Part shown: positions 1 to 11,114 of the stretch, piece by piece
Layout of the letters: every line of letters starts with the position of its first letter
Numbering within the stretch: position 1 is the stretch's first letter
Assembly: GCA_024449915.1 (NCBI GenBank)
Contig: JAMZAV010001734.1
Span: 1 to 64,000, forward strand
Length of the DNA stretch: 64,000 nt
Reading direction: 5' to 3'
Origin: Sweltsa coloradensis
Lineage: Eukaryota > Arthropoda > Insecta > Plecoptera > Chloroperlidae
Made by a program: the position numbers and the translations under genes
Notes under the pieces: model-generated
Database searches by the model: none
What the model was told of the DNA's origin: nothing
What the model saw: only the letters and a program-made list of their open reading frames with translations

Positions 1-1030
1 CTTTATCAGATAGGACGGTATAACGGTGACTGGACCCAATCTTGAGTTCGTGGGAGTGAGTGAAACGCATTTGAAAACGAAGTCGTTTTCGTTTTCGAAG
101 GAATTGGTATTCTTGAACGGTATCGTGGAAAACGTCATGGGTTGTGAGTTGAAAGCATTGATATTAAACCCCTATAGTAGGCTAGATTAGCAGTCTCCTA
201 TACCTCCGCACAGGCGCGAGCGTAGCAAATTGAAGACTCAACCGGCCCATTTCAAGATGGCGATTTGGTGTTTTAATTTATGCTTTTTTAATGCAATAAA
301 GTATTTTACTGGATTGTTTGATAGGTTTTAGCTTGTGCAGCATGGTATTAAACAAAAGAAACAATACGAAGTGATTGCATAAGGGAATTTAGTAATCATT
401 TGGTGTTAAAGGCTAGTATGCTTACCTGTCAACCTGGCGGCAATCTTGAGAACTATTTGGCCACAAATCGCTCCCATTTGATTAACATGTAAACTGTCAT
501 TTTAAGATGGCTTCTAATTGTACCGGAAGTGGACCACCGACTGCTGGTCTAGCCAATTATATAGGATGTCTATGGTTGAAAGAGTATCACGAAATCCAAA
601 CACTTTAAAAAGATTTGCGTATAGCAAAGAGCTCGAAAAAGTTCTATATTTATTCTAGATGGCAGTGCCTTCATAAACGCAGGCCAATCGAAAGACAAGT
701 TGTATGAAATGATTTGATTGTTGCAATTATGTAAACAAACAGTTGAGCAAGTTCATATCAAAACAATGTTGTGCTGGCATAGGGTTGGCTAGGCTTGTCA
801 AACATGTAATGTAAGTATGAATTTTACTAGTCCTATAGCCAAATGGAACTTTAGATCTACACTGTTGTATTATAAATAATTTTCTACATCTGGGCCTAGG
901 CCAGGGACGGTTTCTGATTTGTTTTATGAGAGTATAATGACACCTTTTCTCGTTCCACACAAAGAAGAAAATTTTTAAATGTCCGCCATTTGTTTACGTA
1001 TCGCACTTTCCCGCCTAACTCTGCTTATAC
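1..1030. other. AT-rich stretch, no gene recognised
   Basis: No open frame with a recognisable protein and no repeat seen elsewhere in the window. A small palindrome (GAAAACGA-AG-TCGTTTTC) lies near 75-92. I see nothing else to support. Confidence 0.5.
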
Positions 1031-1034
1031 CGTC

Positions 1035-1235
1035 AACAAGTGTCAAGTAACTATGGTTACTTGTTGATTATATGCCAAGTGTTTAAGGCTTATTTTAAAA
1101 CCTTTATTTGGAAGCCTTCCAACAAACTTTTTCAAATTTTTTTTTCAAAAGAGACTATCATTCTATTACCTTAATGTCCATGTAAAATATGAACATTGTA
1201 GCCCCACCCGTCTGGTCAGAATCGCGGGCCGACGT
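1035..1235 (-). mobile_element. Fragment of Helentron-like family HEL1 (internal unit)
   Basis: Reverse-complement match to the internal repeat unit of the elements at 10540-11114 and 36025-37143. It shares the spans around CCTTTATTT, TTAATGTCCATGTAAAATAT and TAGCCCCACCCGT, and the outer portion around CAAGTAAC. Both termini are missing, so this is a decayed internal fragment, not a full insertion. Confidence 0.6.
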
Positions 1236-1582
1236 ATTAGATGTTAGCAGTAGCTAGCAGTAGCTAACATCCTTAAAGTGATTTTGAGCATGTTTGAAGA
1301 CATTTTTTCACCAAGAAGGAATGGTAGTACCCCAATAAAATTTGGCATGTGTTGTCAGGTACCTAAATCCCCTCGATTGTGATAGTTTTCAAGTTCACAT
1401 CACGTTACATGACGGCTGGGTAACACCTCGAAATCACCCCAACTCTGCTTGGTGTATAAGGTGCTTGAGTGTGTAGCGCACCGCGGCTTGGCTGCGGCGC
1501 CCTAACGGGCACCTAGATAATACGAATTTGTTTTCTATAATAATATAGAACATTCCTTCTCAACTAGGAAAGTATTATAATT

Positions 1583-1738
1583 TCATCACGACGAAATAAA
1601 TAATAAATAAATAATACATTCGTATTACTTACTCAGTCATATGACTTTACATGGGGGACATTAAACCAAAGCGACCAAGCCAACACTATAGGCCCCGACA
1701 CAATCGACGAGTGAGCGATAACCAACCAAACCCACTAA
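1583..1738 (-). mobile_element. SINE-1 3' part
   Basis: Reverse-strand copy of the 3' body of the tRNA-headed SINE-1 family, with an (AAAT)n-type tail at 1583-1615. It then reads through the ACTCAGT/GGGGGACA core and the GACGAGTGAGCGATAACCAA block, which also occurs at 49431-49866 and 62672-63100. The tRNA-like head is absent, as expected for 5' truncation during retrotransposition. Confidence 0.8.
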
Positions 1739-1739
1739 A

Positions 1740-4310
1740 CTAAATTGTTATTGTTATATTTTATATGTTGACATGAGCTCATTAGAGAACTTAGTAGACA
1801 AAGAGAAAAGGAGAAGATCAAAAATTAAATTATGTAGAAGAGAAATATGCGCGTTAGGAAGAAGTAGAAGCAGGAGGACTGTGAGTGGACAGGAGAAAAT
1901 GGCGTGAGAGGGCGGGAAGAAGCAAGAACGAAGAATACTTAGAAGGAGAATACATGGAAGGAAATAAATACAATGAGAGAGAGAAGAGAATATGGTGGAT
2001 CTGGCAAGTTGATGATAATAAACACACCAAGAAAACAGGTGGCTATAGCCACCCGTGACCCGACTTATGTTAGAATCAGGCGTTTTGAGTCACATTTTAA
2101 GCCAACATGTTGTTCTATAGGGGCGAACGAAGCGGACAACACCCTGCCTACGGATTCCGTGAGTATCTGATATTAATTTGTTTAAAACAAAATCTCGGTG
2201 TATTTGTCACATTGCAGCATCCAAGCTCGCAACATCCCTGTAACTATATCACAGCAACTCCGCAGATAAATACAATCTTGAGGACGCAACCACAAAACAA
2301 CACTGACGACACAAGGGAAAATCACGTTTCTCGTTGCAGTATGTATAGTGTTGTTATTAAAAATTGTCATCACTTGCTTCCGGCAATTCCGTTAAAATTG
2401 AGGTCGCGATTAAACGACGACGACTAAAAGAATAAGAAGAAGGCGACTAGGAAGTAGACGGAATGGCGACTAGAAAGTAGACAGAATGGCGACGGTCACG
2501 CAGTAGTCGTGGAGGCGAGCGTATAGCTTGTTTTCTTCTTGGTGAACGATGAAATATGTCATGTGAACATTCAATGTATCAGTTCATAGGGTATGGCAAT
2601 TATAATAAAATATACTTTATTTTCGACTAAACTAAGTTTAAGGACATCAGGCATTTTCATTTTCATTTATTTTATTGTACGCACTTTATTCATTCATCAA
2701 TTTCGAATACAAATTCGTCTAATCTCCGAAATTTACCAGATTTTTGTGATCTTAAGTAATAATCTCCCCAACTGCTTAGATAAACGTTTAAATCAACATG
2801 AACGCGTAGGTTATTTTTTATATTGGTTATTTAAGGAATTTCTCGATTTGGAACACATGTTTTGGAACACATAGTTTGGAAATACATAGATACTGAGATT
2901 AATAAAACAGTTTGGTTCATTATATACAATTTTTGAATTGTACATGTTGTTGTTTTAAATAAATAAATTAAATTTGTGTTTTTTAGATCAACAATTTATT
3001 TTACTATCTTGTCTGGGTCTTGCAATGATTGTAGAGGCTAATTCTTTGCAACAGATAGTGAACATCAATGAAACGGTTCTTTATTAGAGTTCCCGCGAAA
3101 TATGATAATTAGAAACTGTGTATCTTCAATCATCTTAATTCCTGAGCTATTTTCTCGCGCTAGCCTCAGCGACTCCTCTTAAAGAAGGTGATATTGTTCA
3201 GAGTAAAAGACTTTGATGATGTTCTTTATAAGATAATATAAAAGATAATATTATTACCCTTAAGTACATTCTTAAGTTTTATTCAGCAGGATGGTTCGAG
3301 TTAATACTTTCGTACATCAAATGGAATAGCCAAGGGTCTTAAAACTTGTGGACTGGAAACTCAAAGGCTAAATCTAATATAACTAATTTGCCATACAACA
3401 AAGAAAGAATTATATACGAATTTTAAAAGACCAATCATAAGCCTCTATTTTAGAAAAGGTTCATTTTCTAAATAATATTATTGAGTGATACATTCACGTT
3501 TGAAAAACCTCTAAATCTACTTGGTAAGATAAAATAACTGAGTTTTCAACGCTTATTTTTTATTTTATGCCTCTTCAGTTCAGTTACTCCGCTGATTTAC
3601 ATTTGCGCGCAGTAAACACCACAGGTAATAAAAAATATAACGGCGAAACGAATTGAAATGTAAATTCACCAGTTGTAATAAAAGATAAACGGGTAATTTA
3701 TGGAACATGATAAGAGAAACGTTTCGAATGATGAATTGACGTGCGCAGAAATTAAGAAAATTATATCTACCACTAACTGGGATGAAATAATGATGATTTA
3801 TTTACGCATATTTTAAATGGACCTTTAGTGAATATAATTAAAATATGAAAATAGTAAATTTAAAATGTTTAACTCTATGTATCGCTTATAAAACTTTTAC
3901 TGTTTCCATTTTAGAGTTTTTTTATATCCTTATATTAAGTTTCAAATTATAAATGGAACTAAATGTGTGAATATGCATTAATTTAAATATATATTTGATA
4001 TAAGTGTTACATAAAAAACTGTATGTTGCTATGAATTAACTTAAAAAAATGAATCGTATTTAGAGTACCCAATCAGTCACAAAACTGATTTTTTTTGTGG
4101 GACAAGTAGACCAAGTCAACTCTGTAATTATAGTTAATAATTATGTTCTTGTTTTTTTTTGTTGATATCATACAATATAAAAGTCATTGATAACAATTTG
4201 GTAAAAAAAAAAAAAAAATGGTGGTTAAATAATAAAATATCGAGACATACATTTTATAAGGAACATCTCATGAATATAAATATTAAAAAGAACCGAATAT
4301 GCAGTTTAAA
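1740..4310. other. Unassigned AT-rich DNA
   Basis: Holds a short imperfect tandem of about 25 bp (GGCGACTAGGAAGTAGAC type) at 2446-2490 and a purine-rich patch at 1800-1990. Open frames at 1973-2170, 2107-2427 and 2593-2874 have no recognisable domain and no splice or codon-usage support. I see no gene. Confidence 0.4.
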
Positions 4311-4314
4311 AAGT

Positions 4315-4490
4315 ATGGATTACTCTAGCCACGCCCCATGTCTCCTTGGGTCACCAAAACATTCTGTATCACGTGACAGAAAACCGCGTCATTCAGAGGT
4401 CATGTTCGGTTACTATCGTGAGACATGACACTCGCACAGACGGACGGACGGAGAAGTGATGCATAAGAGGAGCTCCACTCTCAAATACCA
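4315..4490 (+). repeat. Dispersed repeat E, copy 1
   Basis: One of at least eight related copies of a roughly 200-bp repeat. Shared blocks in order: GTCACCAAAACATTCTGTAT, a GAGGTCATGTTCGGTT block, ATCGTGAGACATGACA, then CAGACGGACGGACGGAGAA and GAGGAGCTCCACTC. There are no TIRs or coding frame. It behaves like a non-autonomous retroposon body, but its class is not proven. Confidence 0.75.
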
Positions 4491-4494
4491 GCTG

Positions 4495-5428
4495 TTGAAT
4501 AAGCTAATTCACACGACACTAATAAAATAAGTTTACTTTTACTTTTACGCCTTTATTTCGTCACAGCAGGGATTGGTATCACAATATATTATATTTATAT
4601 GTCGCCGGTTAATCCACAGACCGTTGTTATAATTTCTTCGAGTTCTATTTTGGATTTAAAAATAATCGGATTACGCAGTTTGGACGTACACAAATTTCAA
4701 GCACTCTATTAGATTACTTAGCTACCTGAATATTTATGAATAGTTTTTGCATATAACAGTTTCCATTGCACAAGGATATTTGCATGAAGGATATGAAATA
4801 GAGACAGAAAGAGAGCTTACGTTTTTCGAATTTGAAATACCCGACGGTCATGTACAATTCATGAGGAGAGTGGGGTGACCTTTCAGAATTATTTTCAATA
4901 TTGCATTTCGTATTTACATAAGCCGTATGATATACGTGTGACATGGGCACCCCTCCAGCCAATAAGTTAAAATTGGAAAATTCATTGCACTGATGTGAGT
5001 CCTAGGCTAAAATATCCAGTGCGAGAAAGTACAGCTTTCATGTACTGTATTCTTTTGTTAAGTACATTTGCACATCTAATAAATTACGGTGCGTACGTTA
5101 TACATACCAAATGAAACAATTATTTAAAGTAGTTTATATTCTATCTGCGTGACAGGCTTTTGTAATTAAACTTTTATCTCGTTTTCAGCTACAAAAGTTT
5201 CAGCTTTTTTAATTTATGTCTGAAGGGTAAAAGTGACTGTCTTATAATGTAATTTATTACATTTCAAGGTTTGGTGCTATTTCACCTTAGCTTTATAAAT
5301 TGTATAAACTAAAAAAAGTTATTAATTTCGAGTAAAACACCTAGGAAAATTATCTATAGTGACGTCAGTTAAAATATAATTTCAGGTCATATCGAAGAAT
5401 TGTTGATACAACTATTCGCTTTTTAAAA
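4495..5428. other. Unassigned AT-rich DNA
   Basis: No domain-bearing frame and no match to the other repeats of this window. Nothing further seen. Confidence 0.4.
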
Positions 5429-5935
5429 CCCTTTATAGGTTATTGGTACACATATGTACCACCACATTTCAAAATCTACACCATTAAATCGGCCAGTTCT
5501 TCATACTTTTAGCCCGGGTAAAAAGCTGCTTTATTTTGTTCTGAATTGGTAGAATTTTTCCCCACTAAATTATAATGATTAGAATGATTTTTGTAATGGT
5601 TCAAAAATCAAATTGTGTATATAAACACAGAAATTTGGAAATTTCCGGGATGTCCCGGATATTTTGTTTGCCTGTAGTAGATTTTATTTGAACATGTAAA
5701 AAAAATGAAAAAACGGAAAATTGTCCAAAAATCTCATTTTAAAAAATCAATTCAAATTTTGATTTTTTTAAAACTTTGATGTCAATTTGGAATTCAAAAT
5801 CAGCATTTTGTTCCTAAAACATCGAGGAAAAAATCTAAACAAATTCTAAAATTCTTGAAAAAAATCACAAATTTCAAAAAGCTGAAGAAGAAAGCAAAAT
5901 TTTGGGGCGCTAAATGCTGTCCTATAAAGGCTTAA
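5429..5935 (+). mobile_element. TIR element D, copy 1
   Basis: Non-autonomous DNA transposon of about 0.5 kb. The outer end reads CCCTTTATAGG and the inner end CCTATAAAGGCTTAA, so the termini are inverted. The outer and inner flanks carry TTAA or near-TTAA, which with CCC termini suggests a piggyBac-type origin (inference). It contains no transposase. A second copy in opposite orientation follows after about 75 bp. Confidence 0.7.
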
Positions 5936-6010
5936 AATCACATCGCAACATCTTTTCATCACTGATTTTATCACGATTTCAATCCACTTAAGTTAATTAT
6001 TATTATTAAA

Positions 6011-6490
6011 CCTTTATAGGGCAAAAGACTTTGCTTTCTGATAACAATTTGAAATTCGAGATTTAAAAAAAAATTGATTTTTTTAAAGATTTTTTCCTTG
6101 GTCTTTTAGGAATAAAATGATTTTGGATTCCAAATTGACATCCAAAGTTAAAAAAAAAATTGATTTTATTTCCTAAAAAAAGATTTTTTGAAATGTTTTC
6201 TCCCCCCCCCCATTTGTTTTACATGTTACAATTTAGTCTACTACAGGCAAATAAAATATCCGGGACATCCCGGTAATTTGTGTATTTTAGTGCTTTTTAT
6301 ACACAATATGATTTTTGAACCATTACAAAAATCCTTTTTAACATTAGAATTTAATAAGGAAAAATTCTACCTATTCCGAAAGAAACAAAGACGTCTTTTA
6401 CCCGGGCTAAAAATATGATAAACTGACAGATTTTGTGAAGATTTTGAAAAGTGTTGGTAAATATGTTTACCACTGACCTATAAGGGTTAA
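6011..6490 (-). mobile_element. TIR element D, copy 2 (inverted)
   Basis: Reverse-complement of the element at 5429-5935 over nearly its whole length. It begins TTAAACCTTTATAGGG and ends ACCTATAAGGGTTAA. Shared internal blocks include CCCGGGATGTCC-type sequence and the poly-A/T-rich middle. Copies 1 and 2 together form a foldback of about 1.06 kb with a spacer of about 75 bp. Confidence 0.7.
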
Positions 6491-6639
6491 TATTGAAATT
6501 GTTATTGTTTTATTTATAGAACTAAGTTGGTCAAGGGGCGTGAACTTATCATCATAGCCAGAAGTTCATAATTATTTGAAATTTCCCATGGAAAAGTTAT
6601 CAAGTGCAATTCTTTATAAGGTGTCTTAACTAGGTGTTA

Positions 6640-6800
6640 GCGTAGTTGAGTTATGACGGTAATATCCAAAGGCAGTTTAAGAGGCATTTGCATTAACGAC
6701 TGAAGAAAACTAAAACTAACTTTCAGTCAGGATTTCCGGTGGCAGGTATCGAATTTGCGACCTCCTAAATCAATCAGAGTTTCACACGTTAAGATTTAAG
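6640..6800 (-). mobile_element. SINE-3 fragment
   Basis: Reverse-strand piece of the SINE-3 family. It carries the TTAAGAGG / GCATTAACGACTGA / CAGTCAGGATTTCCGGTGGC blocks and a decayed tRNA-like head toward 6800. Compare 8300-8555 and 25985-26225. Confidence 0.7.
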
Positions 6801-6856
6801 CTTCATCTGTCATTTTCACAAGTAGGAACATGTTCCGAAAGAGGATTAAGATAGAA

Positions 6857-7493
6857 GGGGTATTCCCCCGCTAAACTAAAAAATATATTTCATTCAGGCT
6901 AACTAGTTATGAATTTAGAAATTAACAGAAAAATGATTGGATCGACCATGACACGTTTTTTTGTCATACTCGGTAATTTTCTAGCTAGGTCCCACCGGCA
7001 AAAATCTCCCGTAAGAAATAAAATGGGGACGATATTTATGCCCCGTGACCTTGAATCCAAAAAAAATATTGGCCATTATGGATGCAGGCCCTACACTACA
7101 GACTTTTCTGTAAATCTTTTAAATTTTGTTTCGTAATTGGGCAAGTGGTTCGGTCAAAATATGCTTATTACCAAGAAAGGGTATGATTTCGGAATTCATA
7201 TTTTTGCGCGTTTGAGTGTATATTTGACAATTTGTGCACAGTTTTAAGACACGATGTTAAAAATGGCCATTTTGAGATTGGTAGGATGCTCTAGTATCTA
7301 TGTGAAACAAAATACAAGCAGGTAAAAGCCGATTAAAAGAAATTTCACAAAACGCCCAATTTCGCCAATTTCAGGATAAAAAAAAACTCACAAAATTCGG
7401 GTAAAATCACTGTAAAAAGATATAATTTTTAAAATTGTCTTTTTAGTGTAGTATTATGCTAGATTTTAAGGTAAAAAATACTTTTTAAAAGTA
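6857..7493 (+). mobile_element. TIR element B, copy 1
   Basis: About 640 bp. It matches 48178-48784 along its length and the reverse-complement of 20515-21045. Shared landmarks are GGCTAACTAGTTATGAATTT, CTAGGTCCCAC, TTTATGCCCCGTGACCTT, GCAAGTGGTTCGGTCAA and GACACGATGTTA. The better-preserved copy at 48 kb shows TIRs AAAGGTGTATTCACC / GGTAATATCCCCTTT. No transposase is encoded, so it is a MITE-like non-autonomous element. Confidence 0.75.
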
Positions 7494-7539
7494 AAAGCCC
7501 CTGTATTGATAGCCCTTCTATTGATGCACTAACGCTTTT

Positions 7540-7675
7540 CGAGACGATGAGTAGTGATGGATGACGATGAAGGACGATTACGAAATATCCATGCCTTATG
7601 CGGGATTCGAACCCACGTCCTCGTAGAGCCATACGCTTCGCACCAGCACCCTAATTGTAAATGCCACCGCGGACG
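7540..7675 (-). mobile_element. tRNA-headed SINE-4 or tRNA pseudogene
   Basis: On the minus strand a polymerase-III B-box-like GTGGGTTCGAATCCC lies about 60 nt downstream of an A-box-like stretch. It is followed by an AT/TC-rich tail containing CATCGTCATCCATCACTACT. It abuts the end of TIR element B. It is the only copy in the window, so SINE status is inferred. Confidence 0.5.
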
Positions 7676-8156
7676 GCTGTGGACTGTTTAAAATCTTTTG
7701 GCCCATGGATATTATTGTTGCACAACTATTTTGAATATTATTAAACCCAAAGTTGTAAACTCACTTCTCAGGTTCCAGCCTCCATAAACCTCGCCCAAAC
7801 AATCCCCCTCCACTTGAACACTTGCGTTATTTAAATGTGGCCCGGTCTTTACTGCCCTGAATTAAACAGGCCGCTTCTTTTATTGGCTATTGCCCACATG
7901 AGACGTCTCGAGCGTCGCGACGCAAACAAGAGGCGTCGGTCTGAATGCGGAATTAGAAACGTCATTTGCATACCTACTCTGAACCTGTCTCTATGTGCTT
8001 CCATCAGAGAGGTTTTCAACAGCGCACGTATACGTACGTTATTTCGTGTGAACTTAAAACGAAATTTATTCATTACGTTGTGACTTTTTTTCCCTGTGCA
8101 GTTTTCAAATAAAAATAATCAGAAATTCAATTATCTGACAAGTAGAATTTTTATTT

Positions 8157-8188
8157 ACCCTTTGACGTGGTATTTTACGTCAAAGGGT
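8157..8188. repeat. Perfect 12-bp-arm hairpin
   Basis: ACCCTTTGACGT at 8157-8168 is the exact reverse complement of ACGTCAAAGGGT at 8177-8188, with an 8-nt loop. In animal DNA this is more likely a remnant of a TIR element tip than a terminator. Confidence 0.6.
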
Positions 8189-8299
8189 GATATTTTAATT
8201 TCGTGAATATTTCAATTTGTTTGTTACATGACTAGAGTAGTAATTCTTTGAGGTTGAATACCGCATGTGTGTAGTGCGTAATACACTCGCTAATGTAAG

Positions 8300-8555
8300 G
8301 GATAGTCACCGACAATGGTGGCTCACGCGTGATATTTATTCGGGAGGCTTCGGAACGAATCCCGCCACCGGCAATCCTGACTGAAAGATGTTTGATAGTT
8401 TTTCTTCAGTCGTTAATGCGCATTCAAGGGATTAAGTCCTCTTAAACAGCCCTTGGACATACCTCCGCAATTGTCTAAACTCCAAAATAACTAGTTGGAC
8501 ACCTCTGAAGAGGGGCATGCATTACACCCTGGCCAGGTTTCCAACGAGAAACATA
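8300..8555 (+). mobile_element. SINE-3 copy
   Basis: Plus-strand copy with a decayed tRNA-like head (ACGAATCCCGCC is the B-box end). It continues with CAATCCTGACTGAAAG, TTCAGTCGTTAATGCG, AGTCCTCTTAAACAGCCC and GCATTACACCCTGGCCAGG. The same order of blocks occurs in reverse at 25985-26225. Confidence 0.8.
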
Positions 8556-8790
8556 AAACACTCTCGGATATAAGTAAATCAAAAGTAAGAAAAAAACTTT
8601 CTTCGTTAAATCAAAAAACATATTTTGCACATAAAATTATTCTTCAATGTGTCTTCTGGCTTGTGTTGCCGATAAACCTGTTATTGCTTCATAAATTGGA
8701 CTGAGAAAATAATATAAACGGCTAACTTATATTAGCATAGGGGAATAAAAACTGGTTATGACAGTGCTTAATTGTGTCAGAACGACGAGT

Positions 8791-9156
8791 AAGGTTGATG
8801 CACAATTTACCGAGAACGAGAACGGGAACGAGAACTAGAAGGAAGGTACGCTAACGTTAAGGGCTTCGATGCACAACAGCCCATGAAGCAAGCCAACGGG
8901 AACAAATAAATAATAAGCGTGTTGATTATATTTTGTTATTTTGTTATTCAGCATATTTTTATTTAATTTATCTCGCGTATAACTCGCGTATAAACCATCA
9001 ATCAGCTGATACATCTTGATTCCGATTGGTTCCGGTAATGTACTAAATGGGAACGTTACGGCAATTCCGGGAACAGGAAGCTGTATTGCGCATCGTGTCG
9101 TAAGTTAACATGAGGTAAATGTTTCTTTCCGTTACCGGGCAATTGTGCATCGACCT
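8791..9156. mobile_element. Small TIR element (MITE)
   Basis: AAGGTTGATGCACAATT at the left is inverted at the right end as AATTGTGCATCGACCTT, enclosing about 365 bp of non-coding DNA. A related motif (CTTCGATGCACAACAG) recurs internally near 8866. Target-site duplication is unclear: the left flank is TAA and the right flank TTTA. Superfamily not assigned. Confidence 0.65.
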
Positions 9157-9674
9157 TTAATTGTAAACAAAATAAAACAATTATTAAGTTTTATTAAGCG
9201 GTCCTTCAAATAATTAATCTTGAATCTAACAAGTGCAACAACATCCAGAATAATCGAAATTCGAAATCAATTTGTTTTTCAAGTATTTTTAGCAATTTAA
9301 AGTAAATTGTCGATTAAGAAGGTTTATGTCTGTTGGCTCGACATCTGCGTACAGTTTCGAGCATATTCAGCTTTGTAAACAGGGCGTTTCATTAAGCCAT
9401 TTCACGATTACATTTTAGTTGATTCTACGGTTGAGTTGTTGTCGTTTCGCTTGTTAACTTTCGGAACGTTTCAAAAACACACATTGAGACAAACACAGTT
9501 AGAATTGATTAAAAGCTGCCCGTCCATTGGTGACGCGGGGTGATATTTGTAAAGCTTCGTGTGACTGCGCCAGCTTTGACGTAGCTGGCACATCACACCC
9601 AGCTAACGAGCCTTTTAAACATTGAAATAATATATTTGTAACTCTAATTAAAATAAGCATATATTTTATTTTAA

Positions 9675-10325
9675 ACTAGGCAGCTTCGCGAACGCTTTTC
9701 TTTTTAGTTGCGTTGATGGATGAGCTTTTTGTAAGGTTTTAGTTTGCGTGGGATCTCTTTACTTCTTTAAGTCCCATTGCAAAAGCATGTTTGTTAAATA
9801 AGGATAATTTCTATGGAAATAACAATTAATAGAATGTAAAACATCTGGAGACCTGAAGACTTGCTTTTTGTACGCATTGTAGGTGATTGTTGTAAAATTT
9901 TCATAGTTACTTGTTAATTATTAAACACCTCAAAAAACTTATATTAAAACCTTAATTTCTATGGTTTCTGGCTAAATTTTTTATCTCCTTCCTTCAAAAG
10001 GCACTACATCACCATTTATATCTTAATGTCCATATAAAATATGAACGTTGTAGCCCCACCCGTTCGACCAAATCGACCTAAATATCACGTAAATATCGGA
10101 TTCGAAATCGGAAAAATACTACTATTACGTACGATATTCATGAGAAATATTTCTGCGACTGTACCAAAAAAAGTGGCAGATCTAATTTCAGAGATTTCGA
10201 AGGTCCCCTCTAATTTTGGTTAAGATCGCATATGCCGTTTGAACGCGAAAAACAGACAAAAAAAACACCGGAGCTAATTTTTTTTAAGGGTCAGTGAAAT
10301 TGAAGTCTTCGCTTTGCTCAACCAA
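9675..10325 (-). mobile_element. Helentron-like element HEL1, copy a
   Basis: Read on the minus strand it begins ATTGGTTGAGCAAAGCGAAG at about 10325 and ends in CCTAGT at 9675. A subterminal CTCATCCATCAACGC inverts the 5' start, and a short GC-bearing hairpin precedes the CTAGT end. The interior carries one copy of the roughly 178-bp unit (CCACCCGTTCG / TAATGTCCATATAAAATAT). No Rep/helicase is present, so it is non-autonomous. Confidence 0.7.
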
Positions 10326-10539
10326 TAAATCACAGTTACAAAAATATCTACAACTGTCTCGTAGATACTTCCAATAGCTTCTCCTGTTTCTGCGTGTCCA
10401 TATAACAAGTTTTGATTGTTTTGTTTGACTTCTCGCACTGTTCGACCACGATAGCGATATTGAGCACTAGTGTGCACTGTACACCTCAGAGAGCCCTATT
10501 GTGTTTTAAACTATAAATTTAAAATTCGTCAATACATAG
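10326..10539. other. Spacer between two inverted HEL1 elements
   Basis: About 215 bp separates the 5' ends of two oppositely oriented elements. It holds no recognisable feature apart from a short open frame on the minus strand without family resemblance. Confidence 0.4.
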
Positions 10540-11114
10540 TTGGATGAGCGAAGCGAAGACTTCAATTTCACTGACCCCCCAAAAAAATTAGCTCGGGTGT
10601 TTTTTTTTTCTTTTTTTTCTGTCTGTTTGTTTGTTTGCTCTCTACCGGGCAAACGGCATGCGATCTTGATGAAAATTTGGATGTACCATTGTTTTCTCTG
10701 AACTTAGAGGTGAATTGTTTTTGGGTACAATCGAAGAAAAATTTCTTATGAATATCGTACTTTTACGATTTTTTCGATTTTTAGTGCGATATTTTAGTCA
10801 CATTTGGGCCGATTCTGACTAAACGGGTGAGGCTACAACGTTGATATTTCACATGGACATTAAGATTATGGTGATGTAGTACCTTTTGTAATAATAAGTT
10901 GAAAAAGTTAGCTAGAATCCATAGAAATAAAGGTTTTAATATGATTTTTTTTTAGGTTTATAATAACAATTATCAAGTAACAATAGAAACTTGACAACTA
11001 TCACCTACAATGCATTCAAAAAGCACTTGCAAAGGAAAAGTGGTCCTACGCAAATAAAAAACTTACAAAAAAAGCTCATCCATCAACGCGGCGGGACGTT
11101 AGCGTTTTCCTAGT
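10540..11114 (+). mobile_element. Helentron-like element HEL1, copy b
   Basis: The 5' end is TTGGATGAGCGAAGCGAAGA and the 3' end is CGGCGGGACGTTAGCG followed by TTTTCCTAGT. AACGC and GCGTT just inside the 3' end can pair as a 5-bp stem. CTCATCCATCAACGC near the 3' end inverts the 5' terminus, i.e. asymmetric terminal inverted repeats. One internal unit with AAACGGGTGAGGCTACAACG. This layout is known for Helitron2/Helentron derivatives (HINEs). Confidence 0.75.

Noticed and set aside
2107..2427. 106-codon plus frame
   Set aside because: No domain or bias. Frames on both strands overlap it and it lies in DNA without other gene signals.
8157..8188. Rho-independent terminator
   Set aside because: The hairpin is not followed by a T-run and the window is not bacterial.
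10540..11114. Classical TIR (cut-and-paste) transposon
   Set aside because: The inverted motif is terminal at one end but about 35 bp internal at the other, followed by a hairpin and CTAGT. No target duplication is visible. Helentron-like is a better fit.
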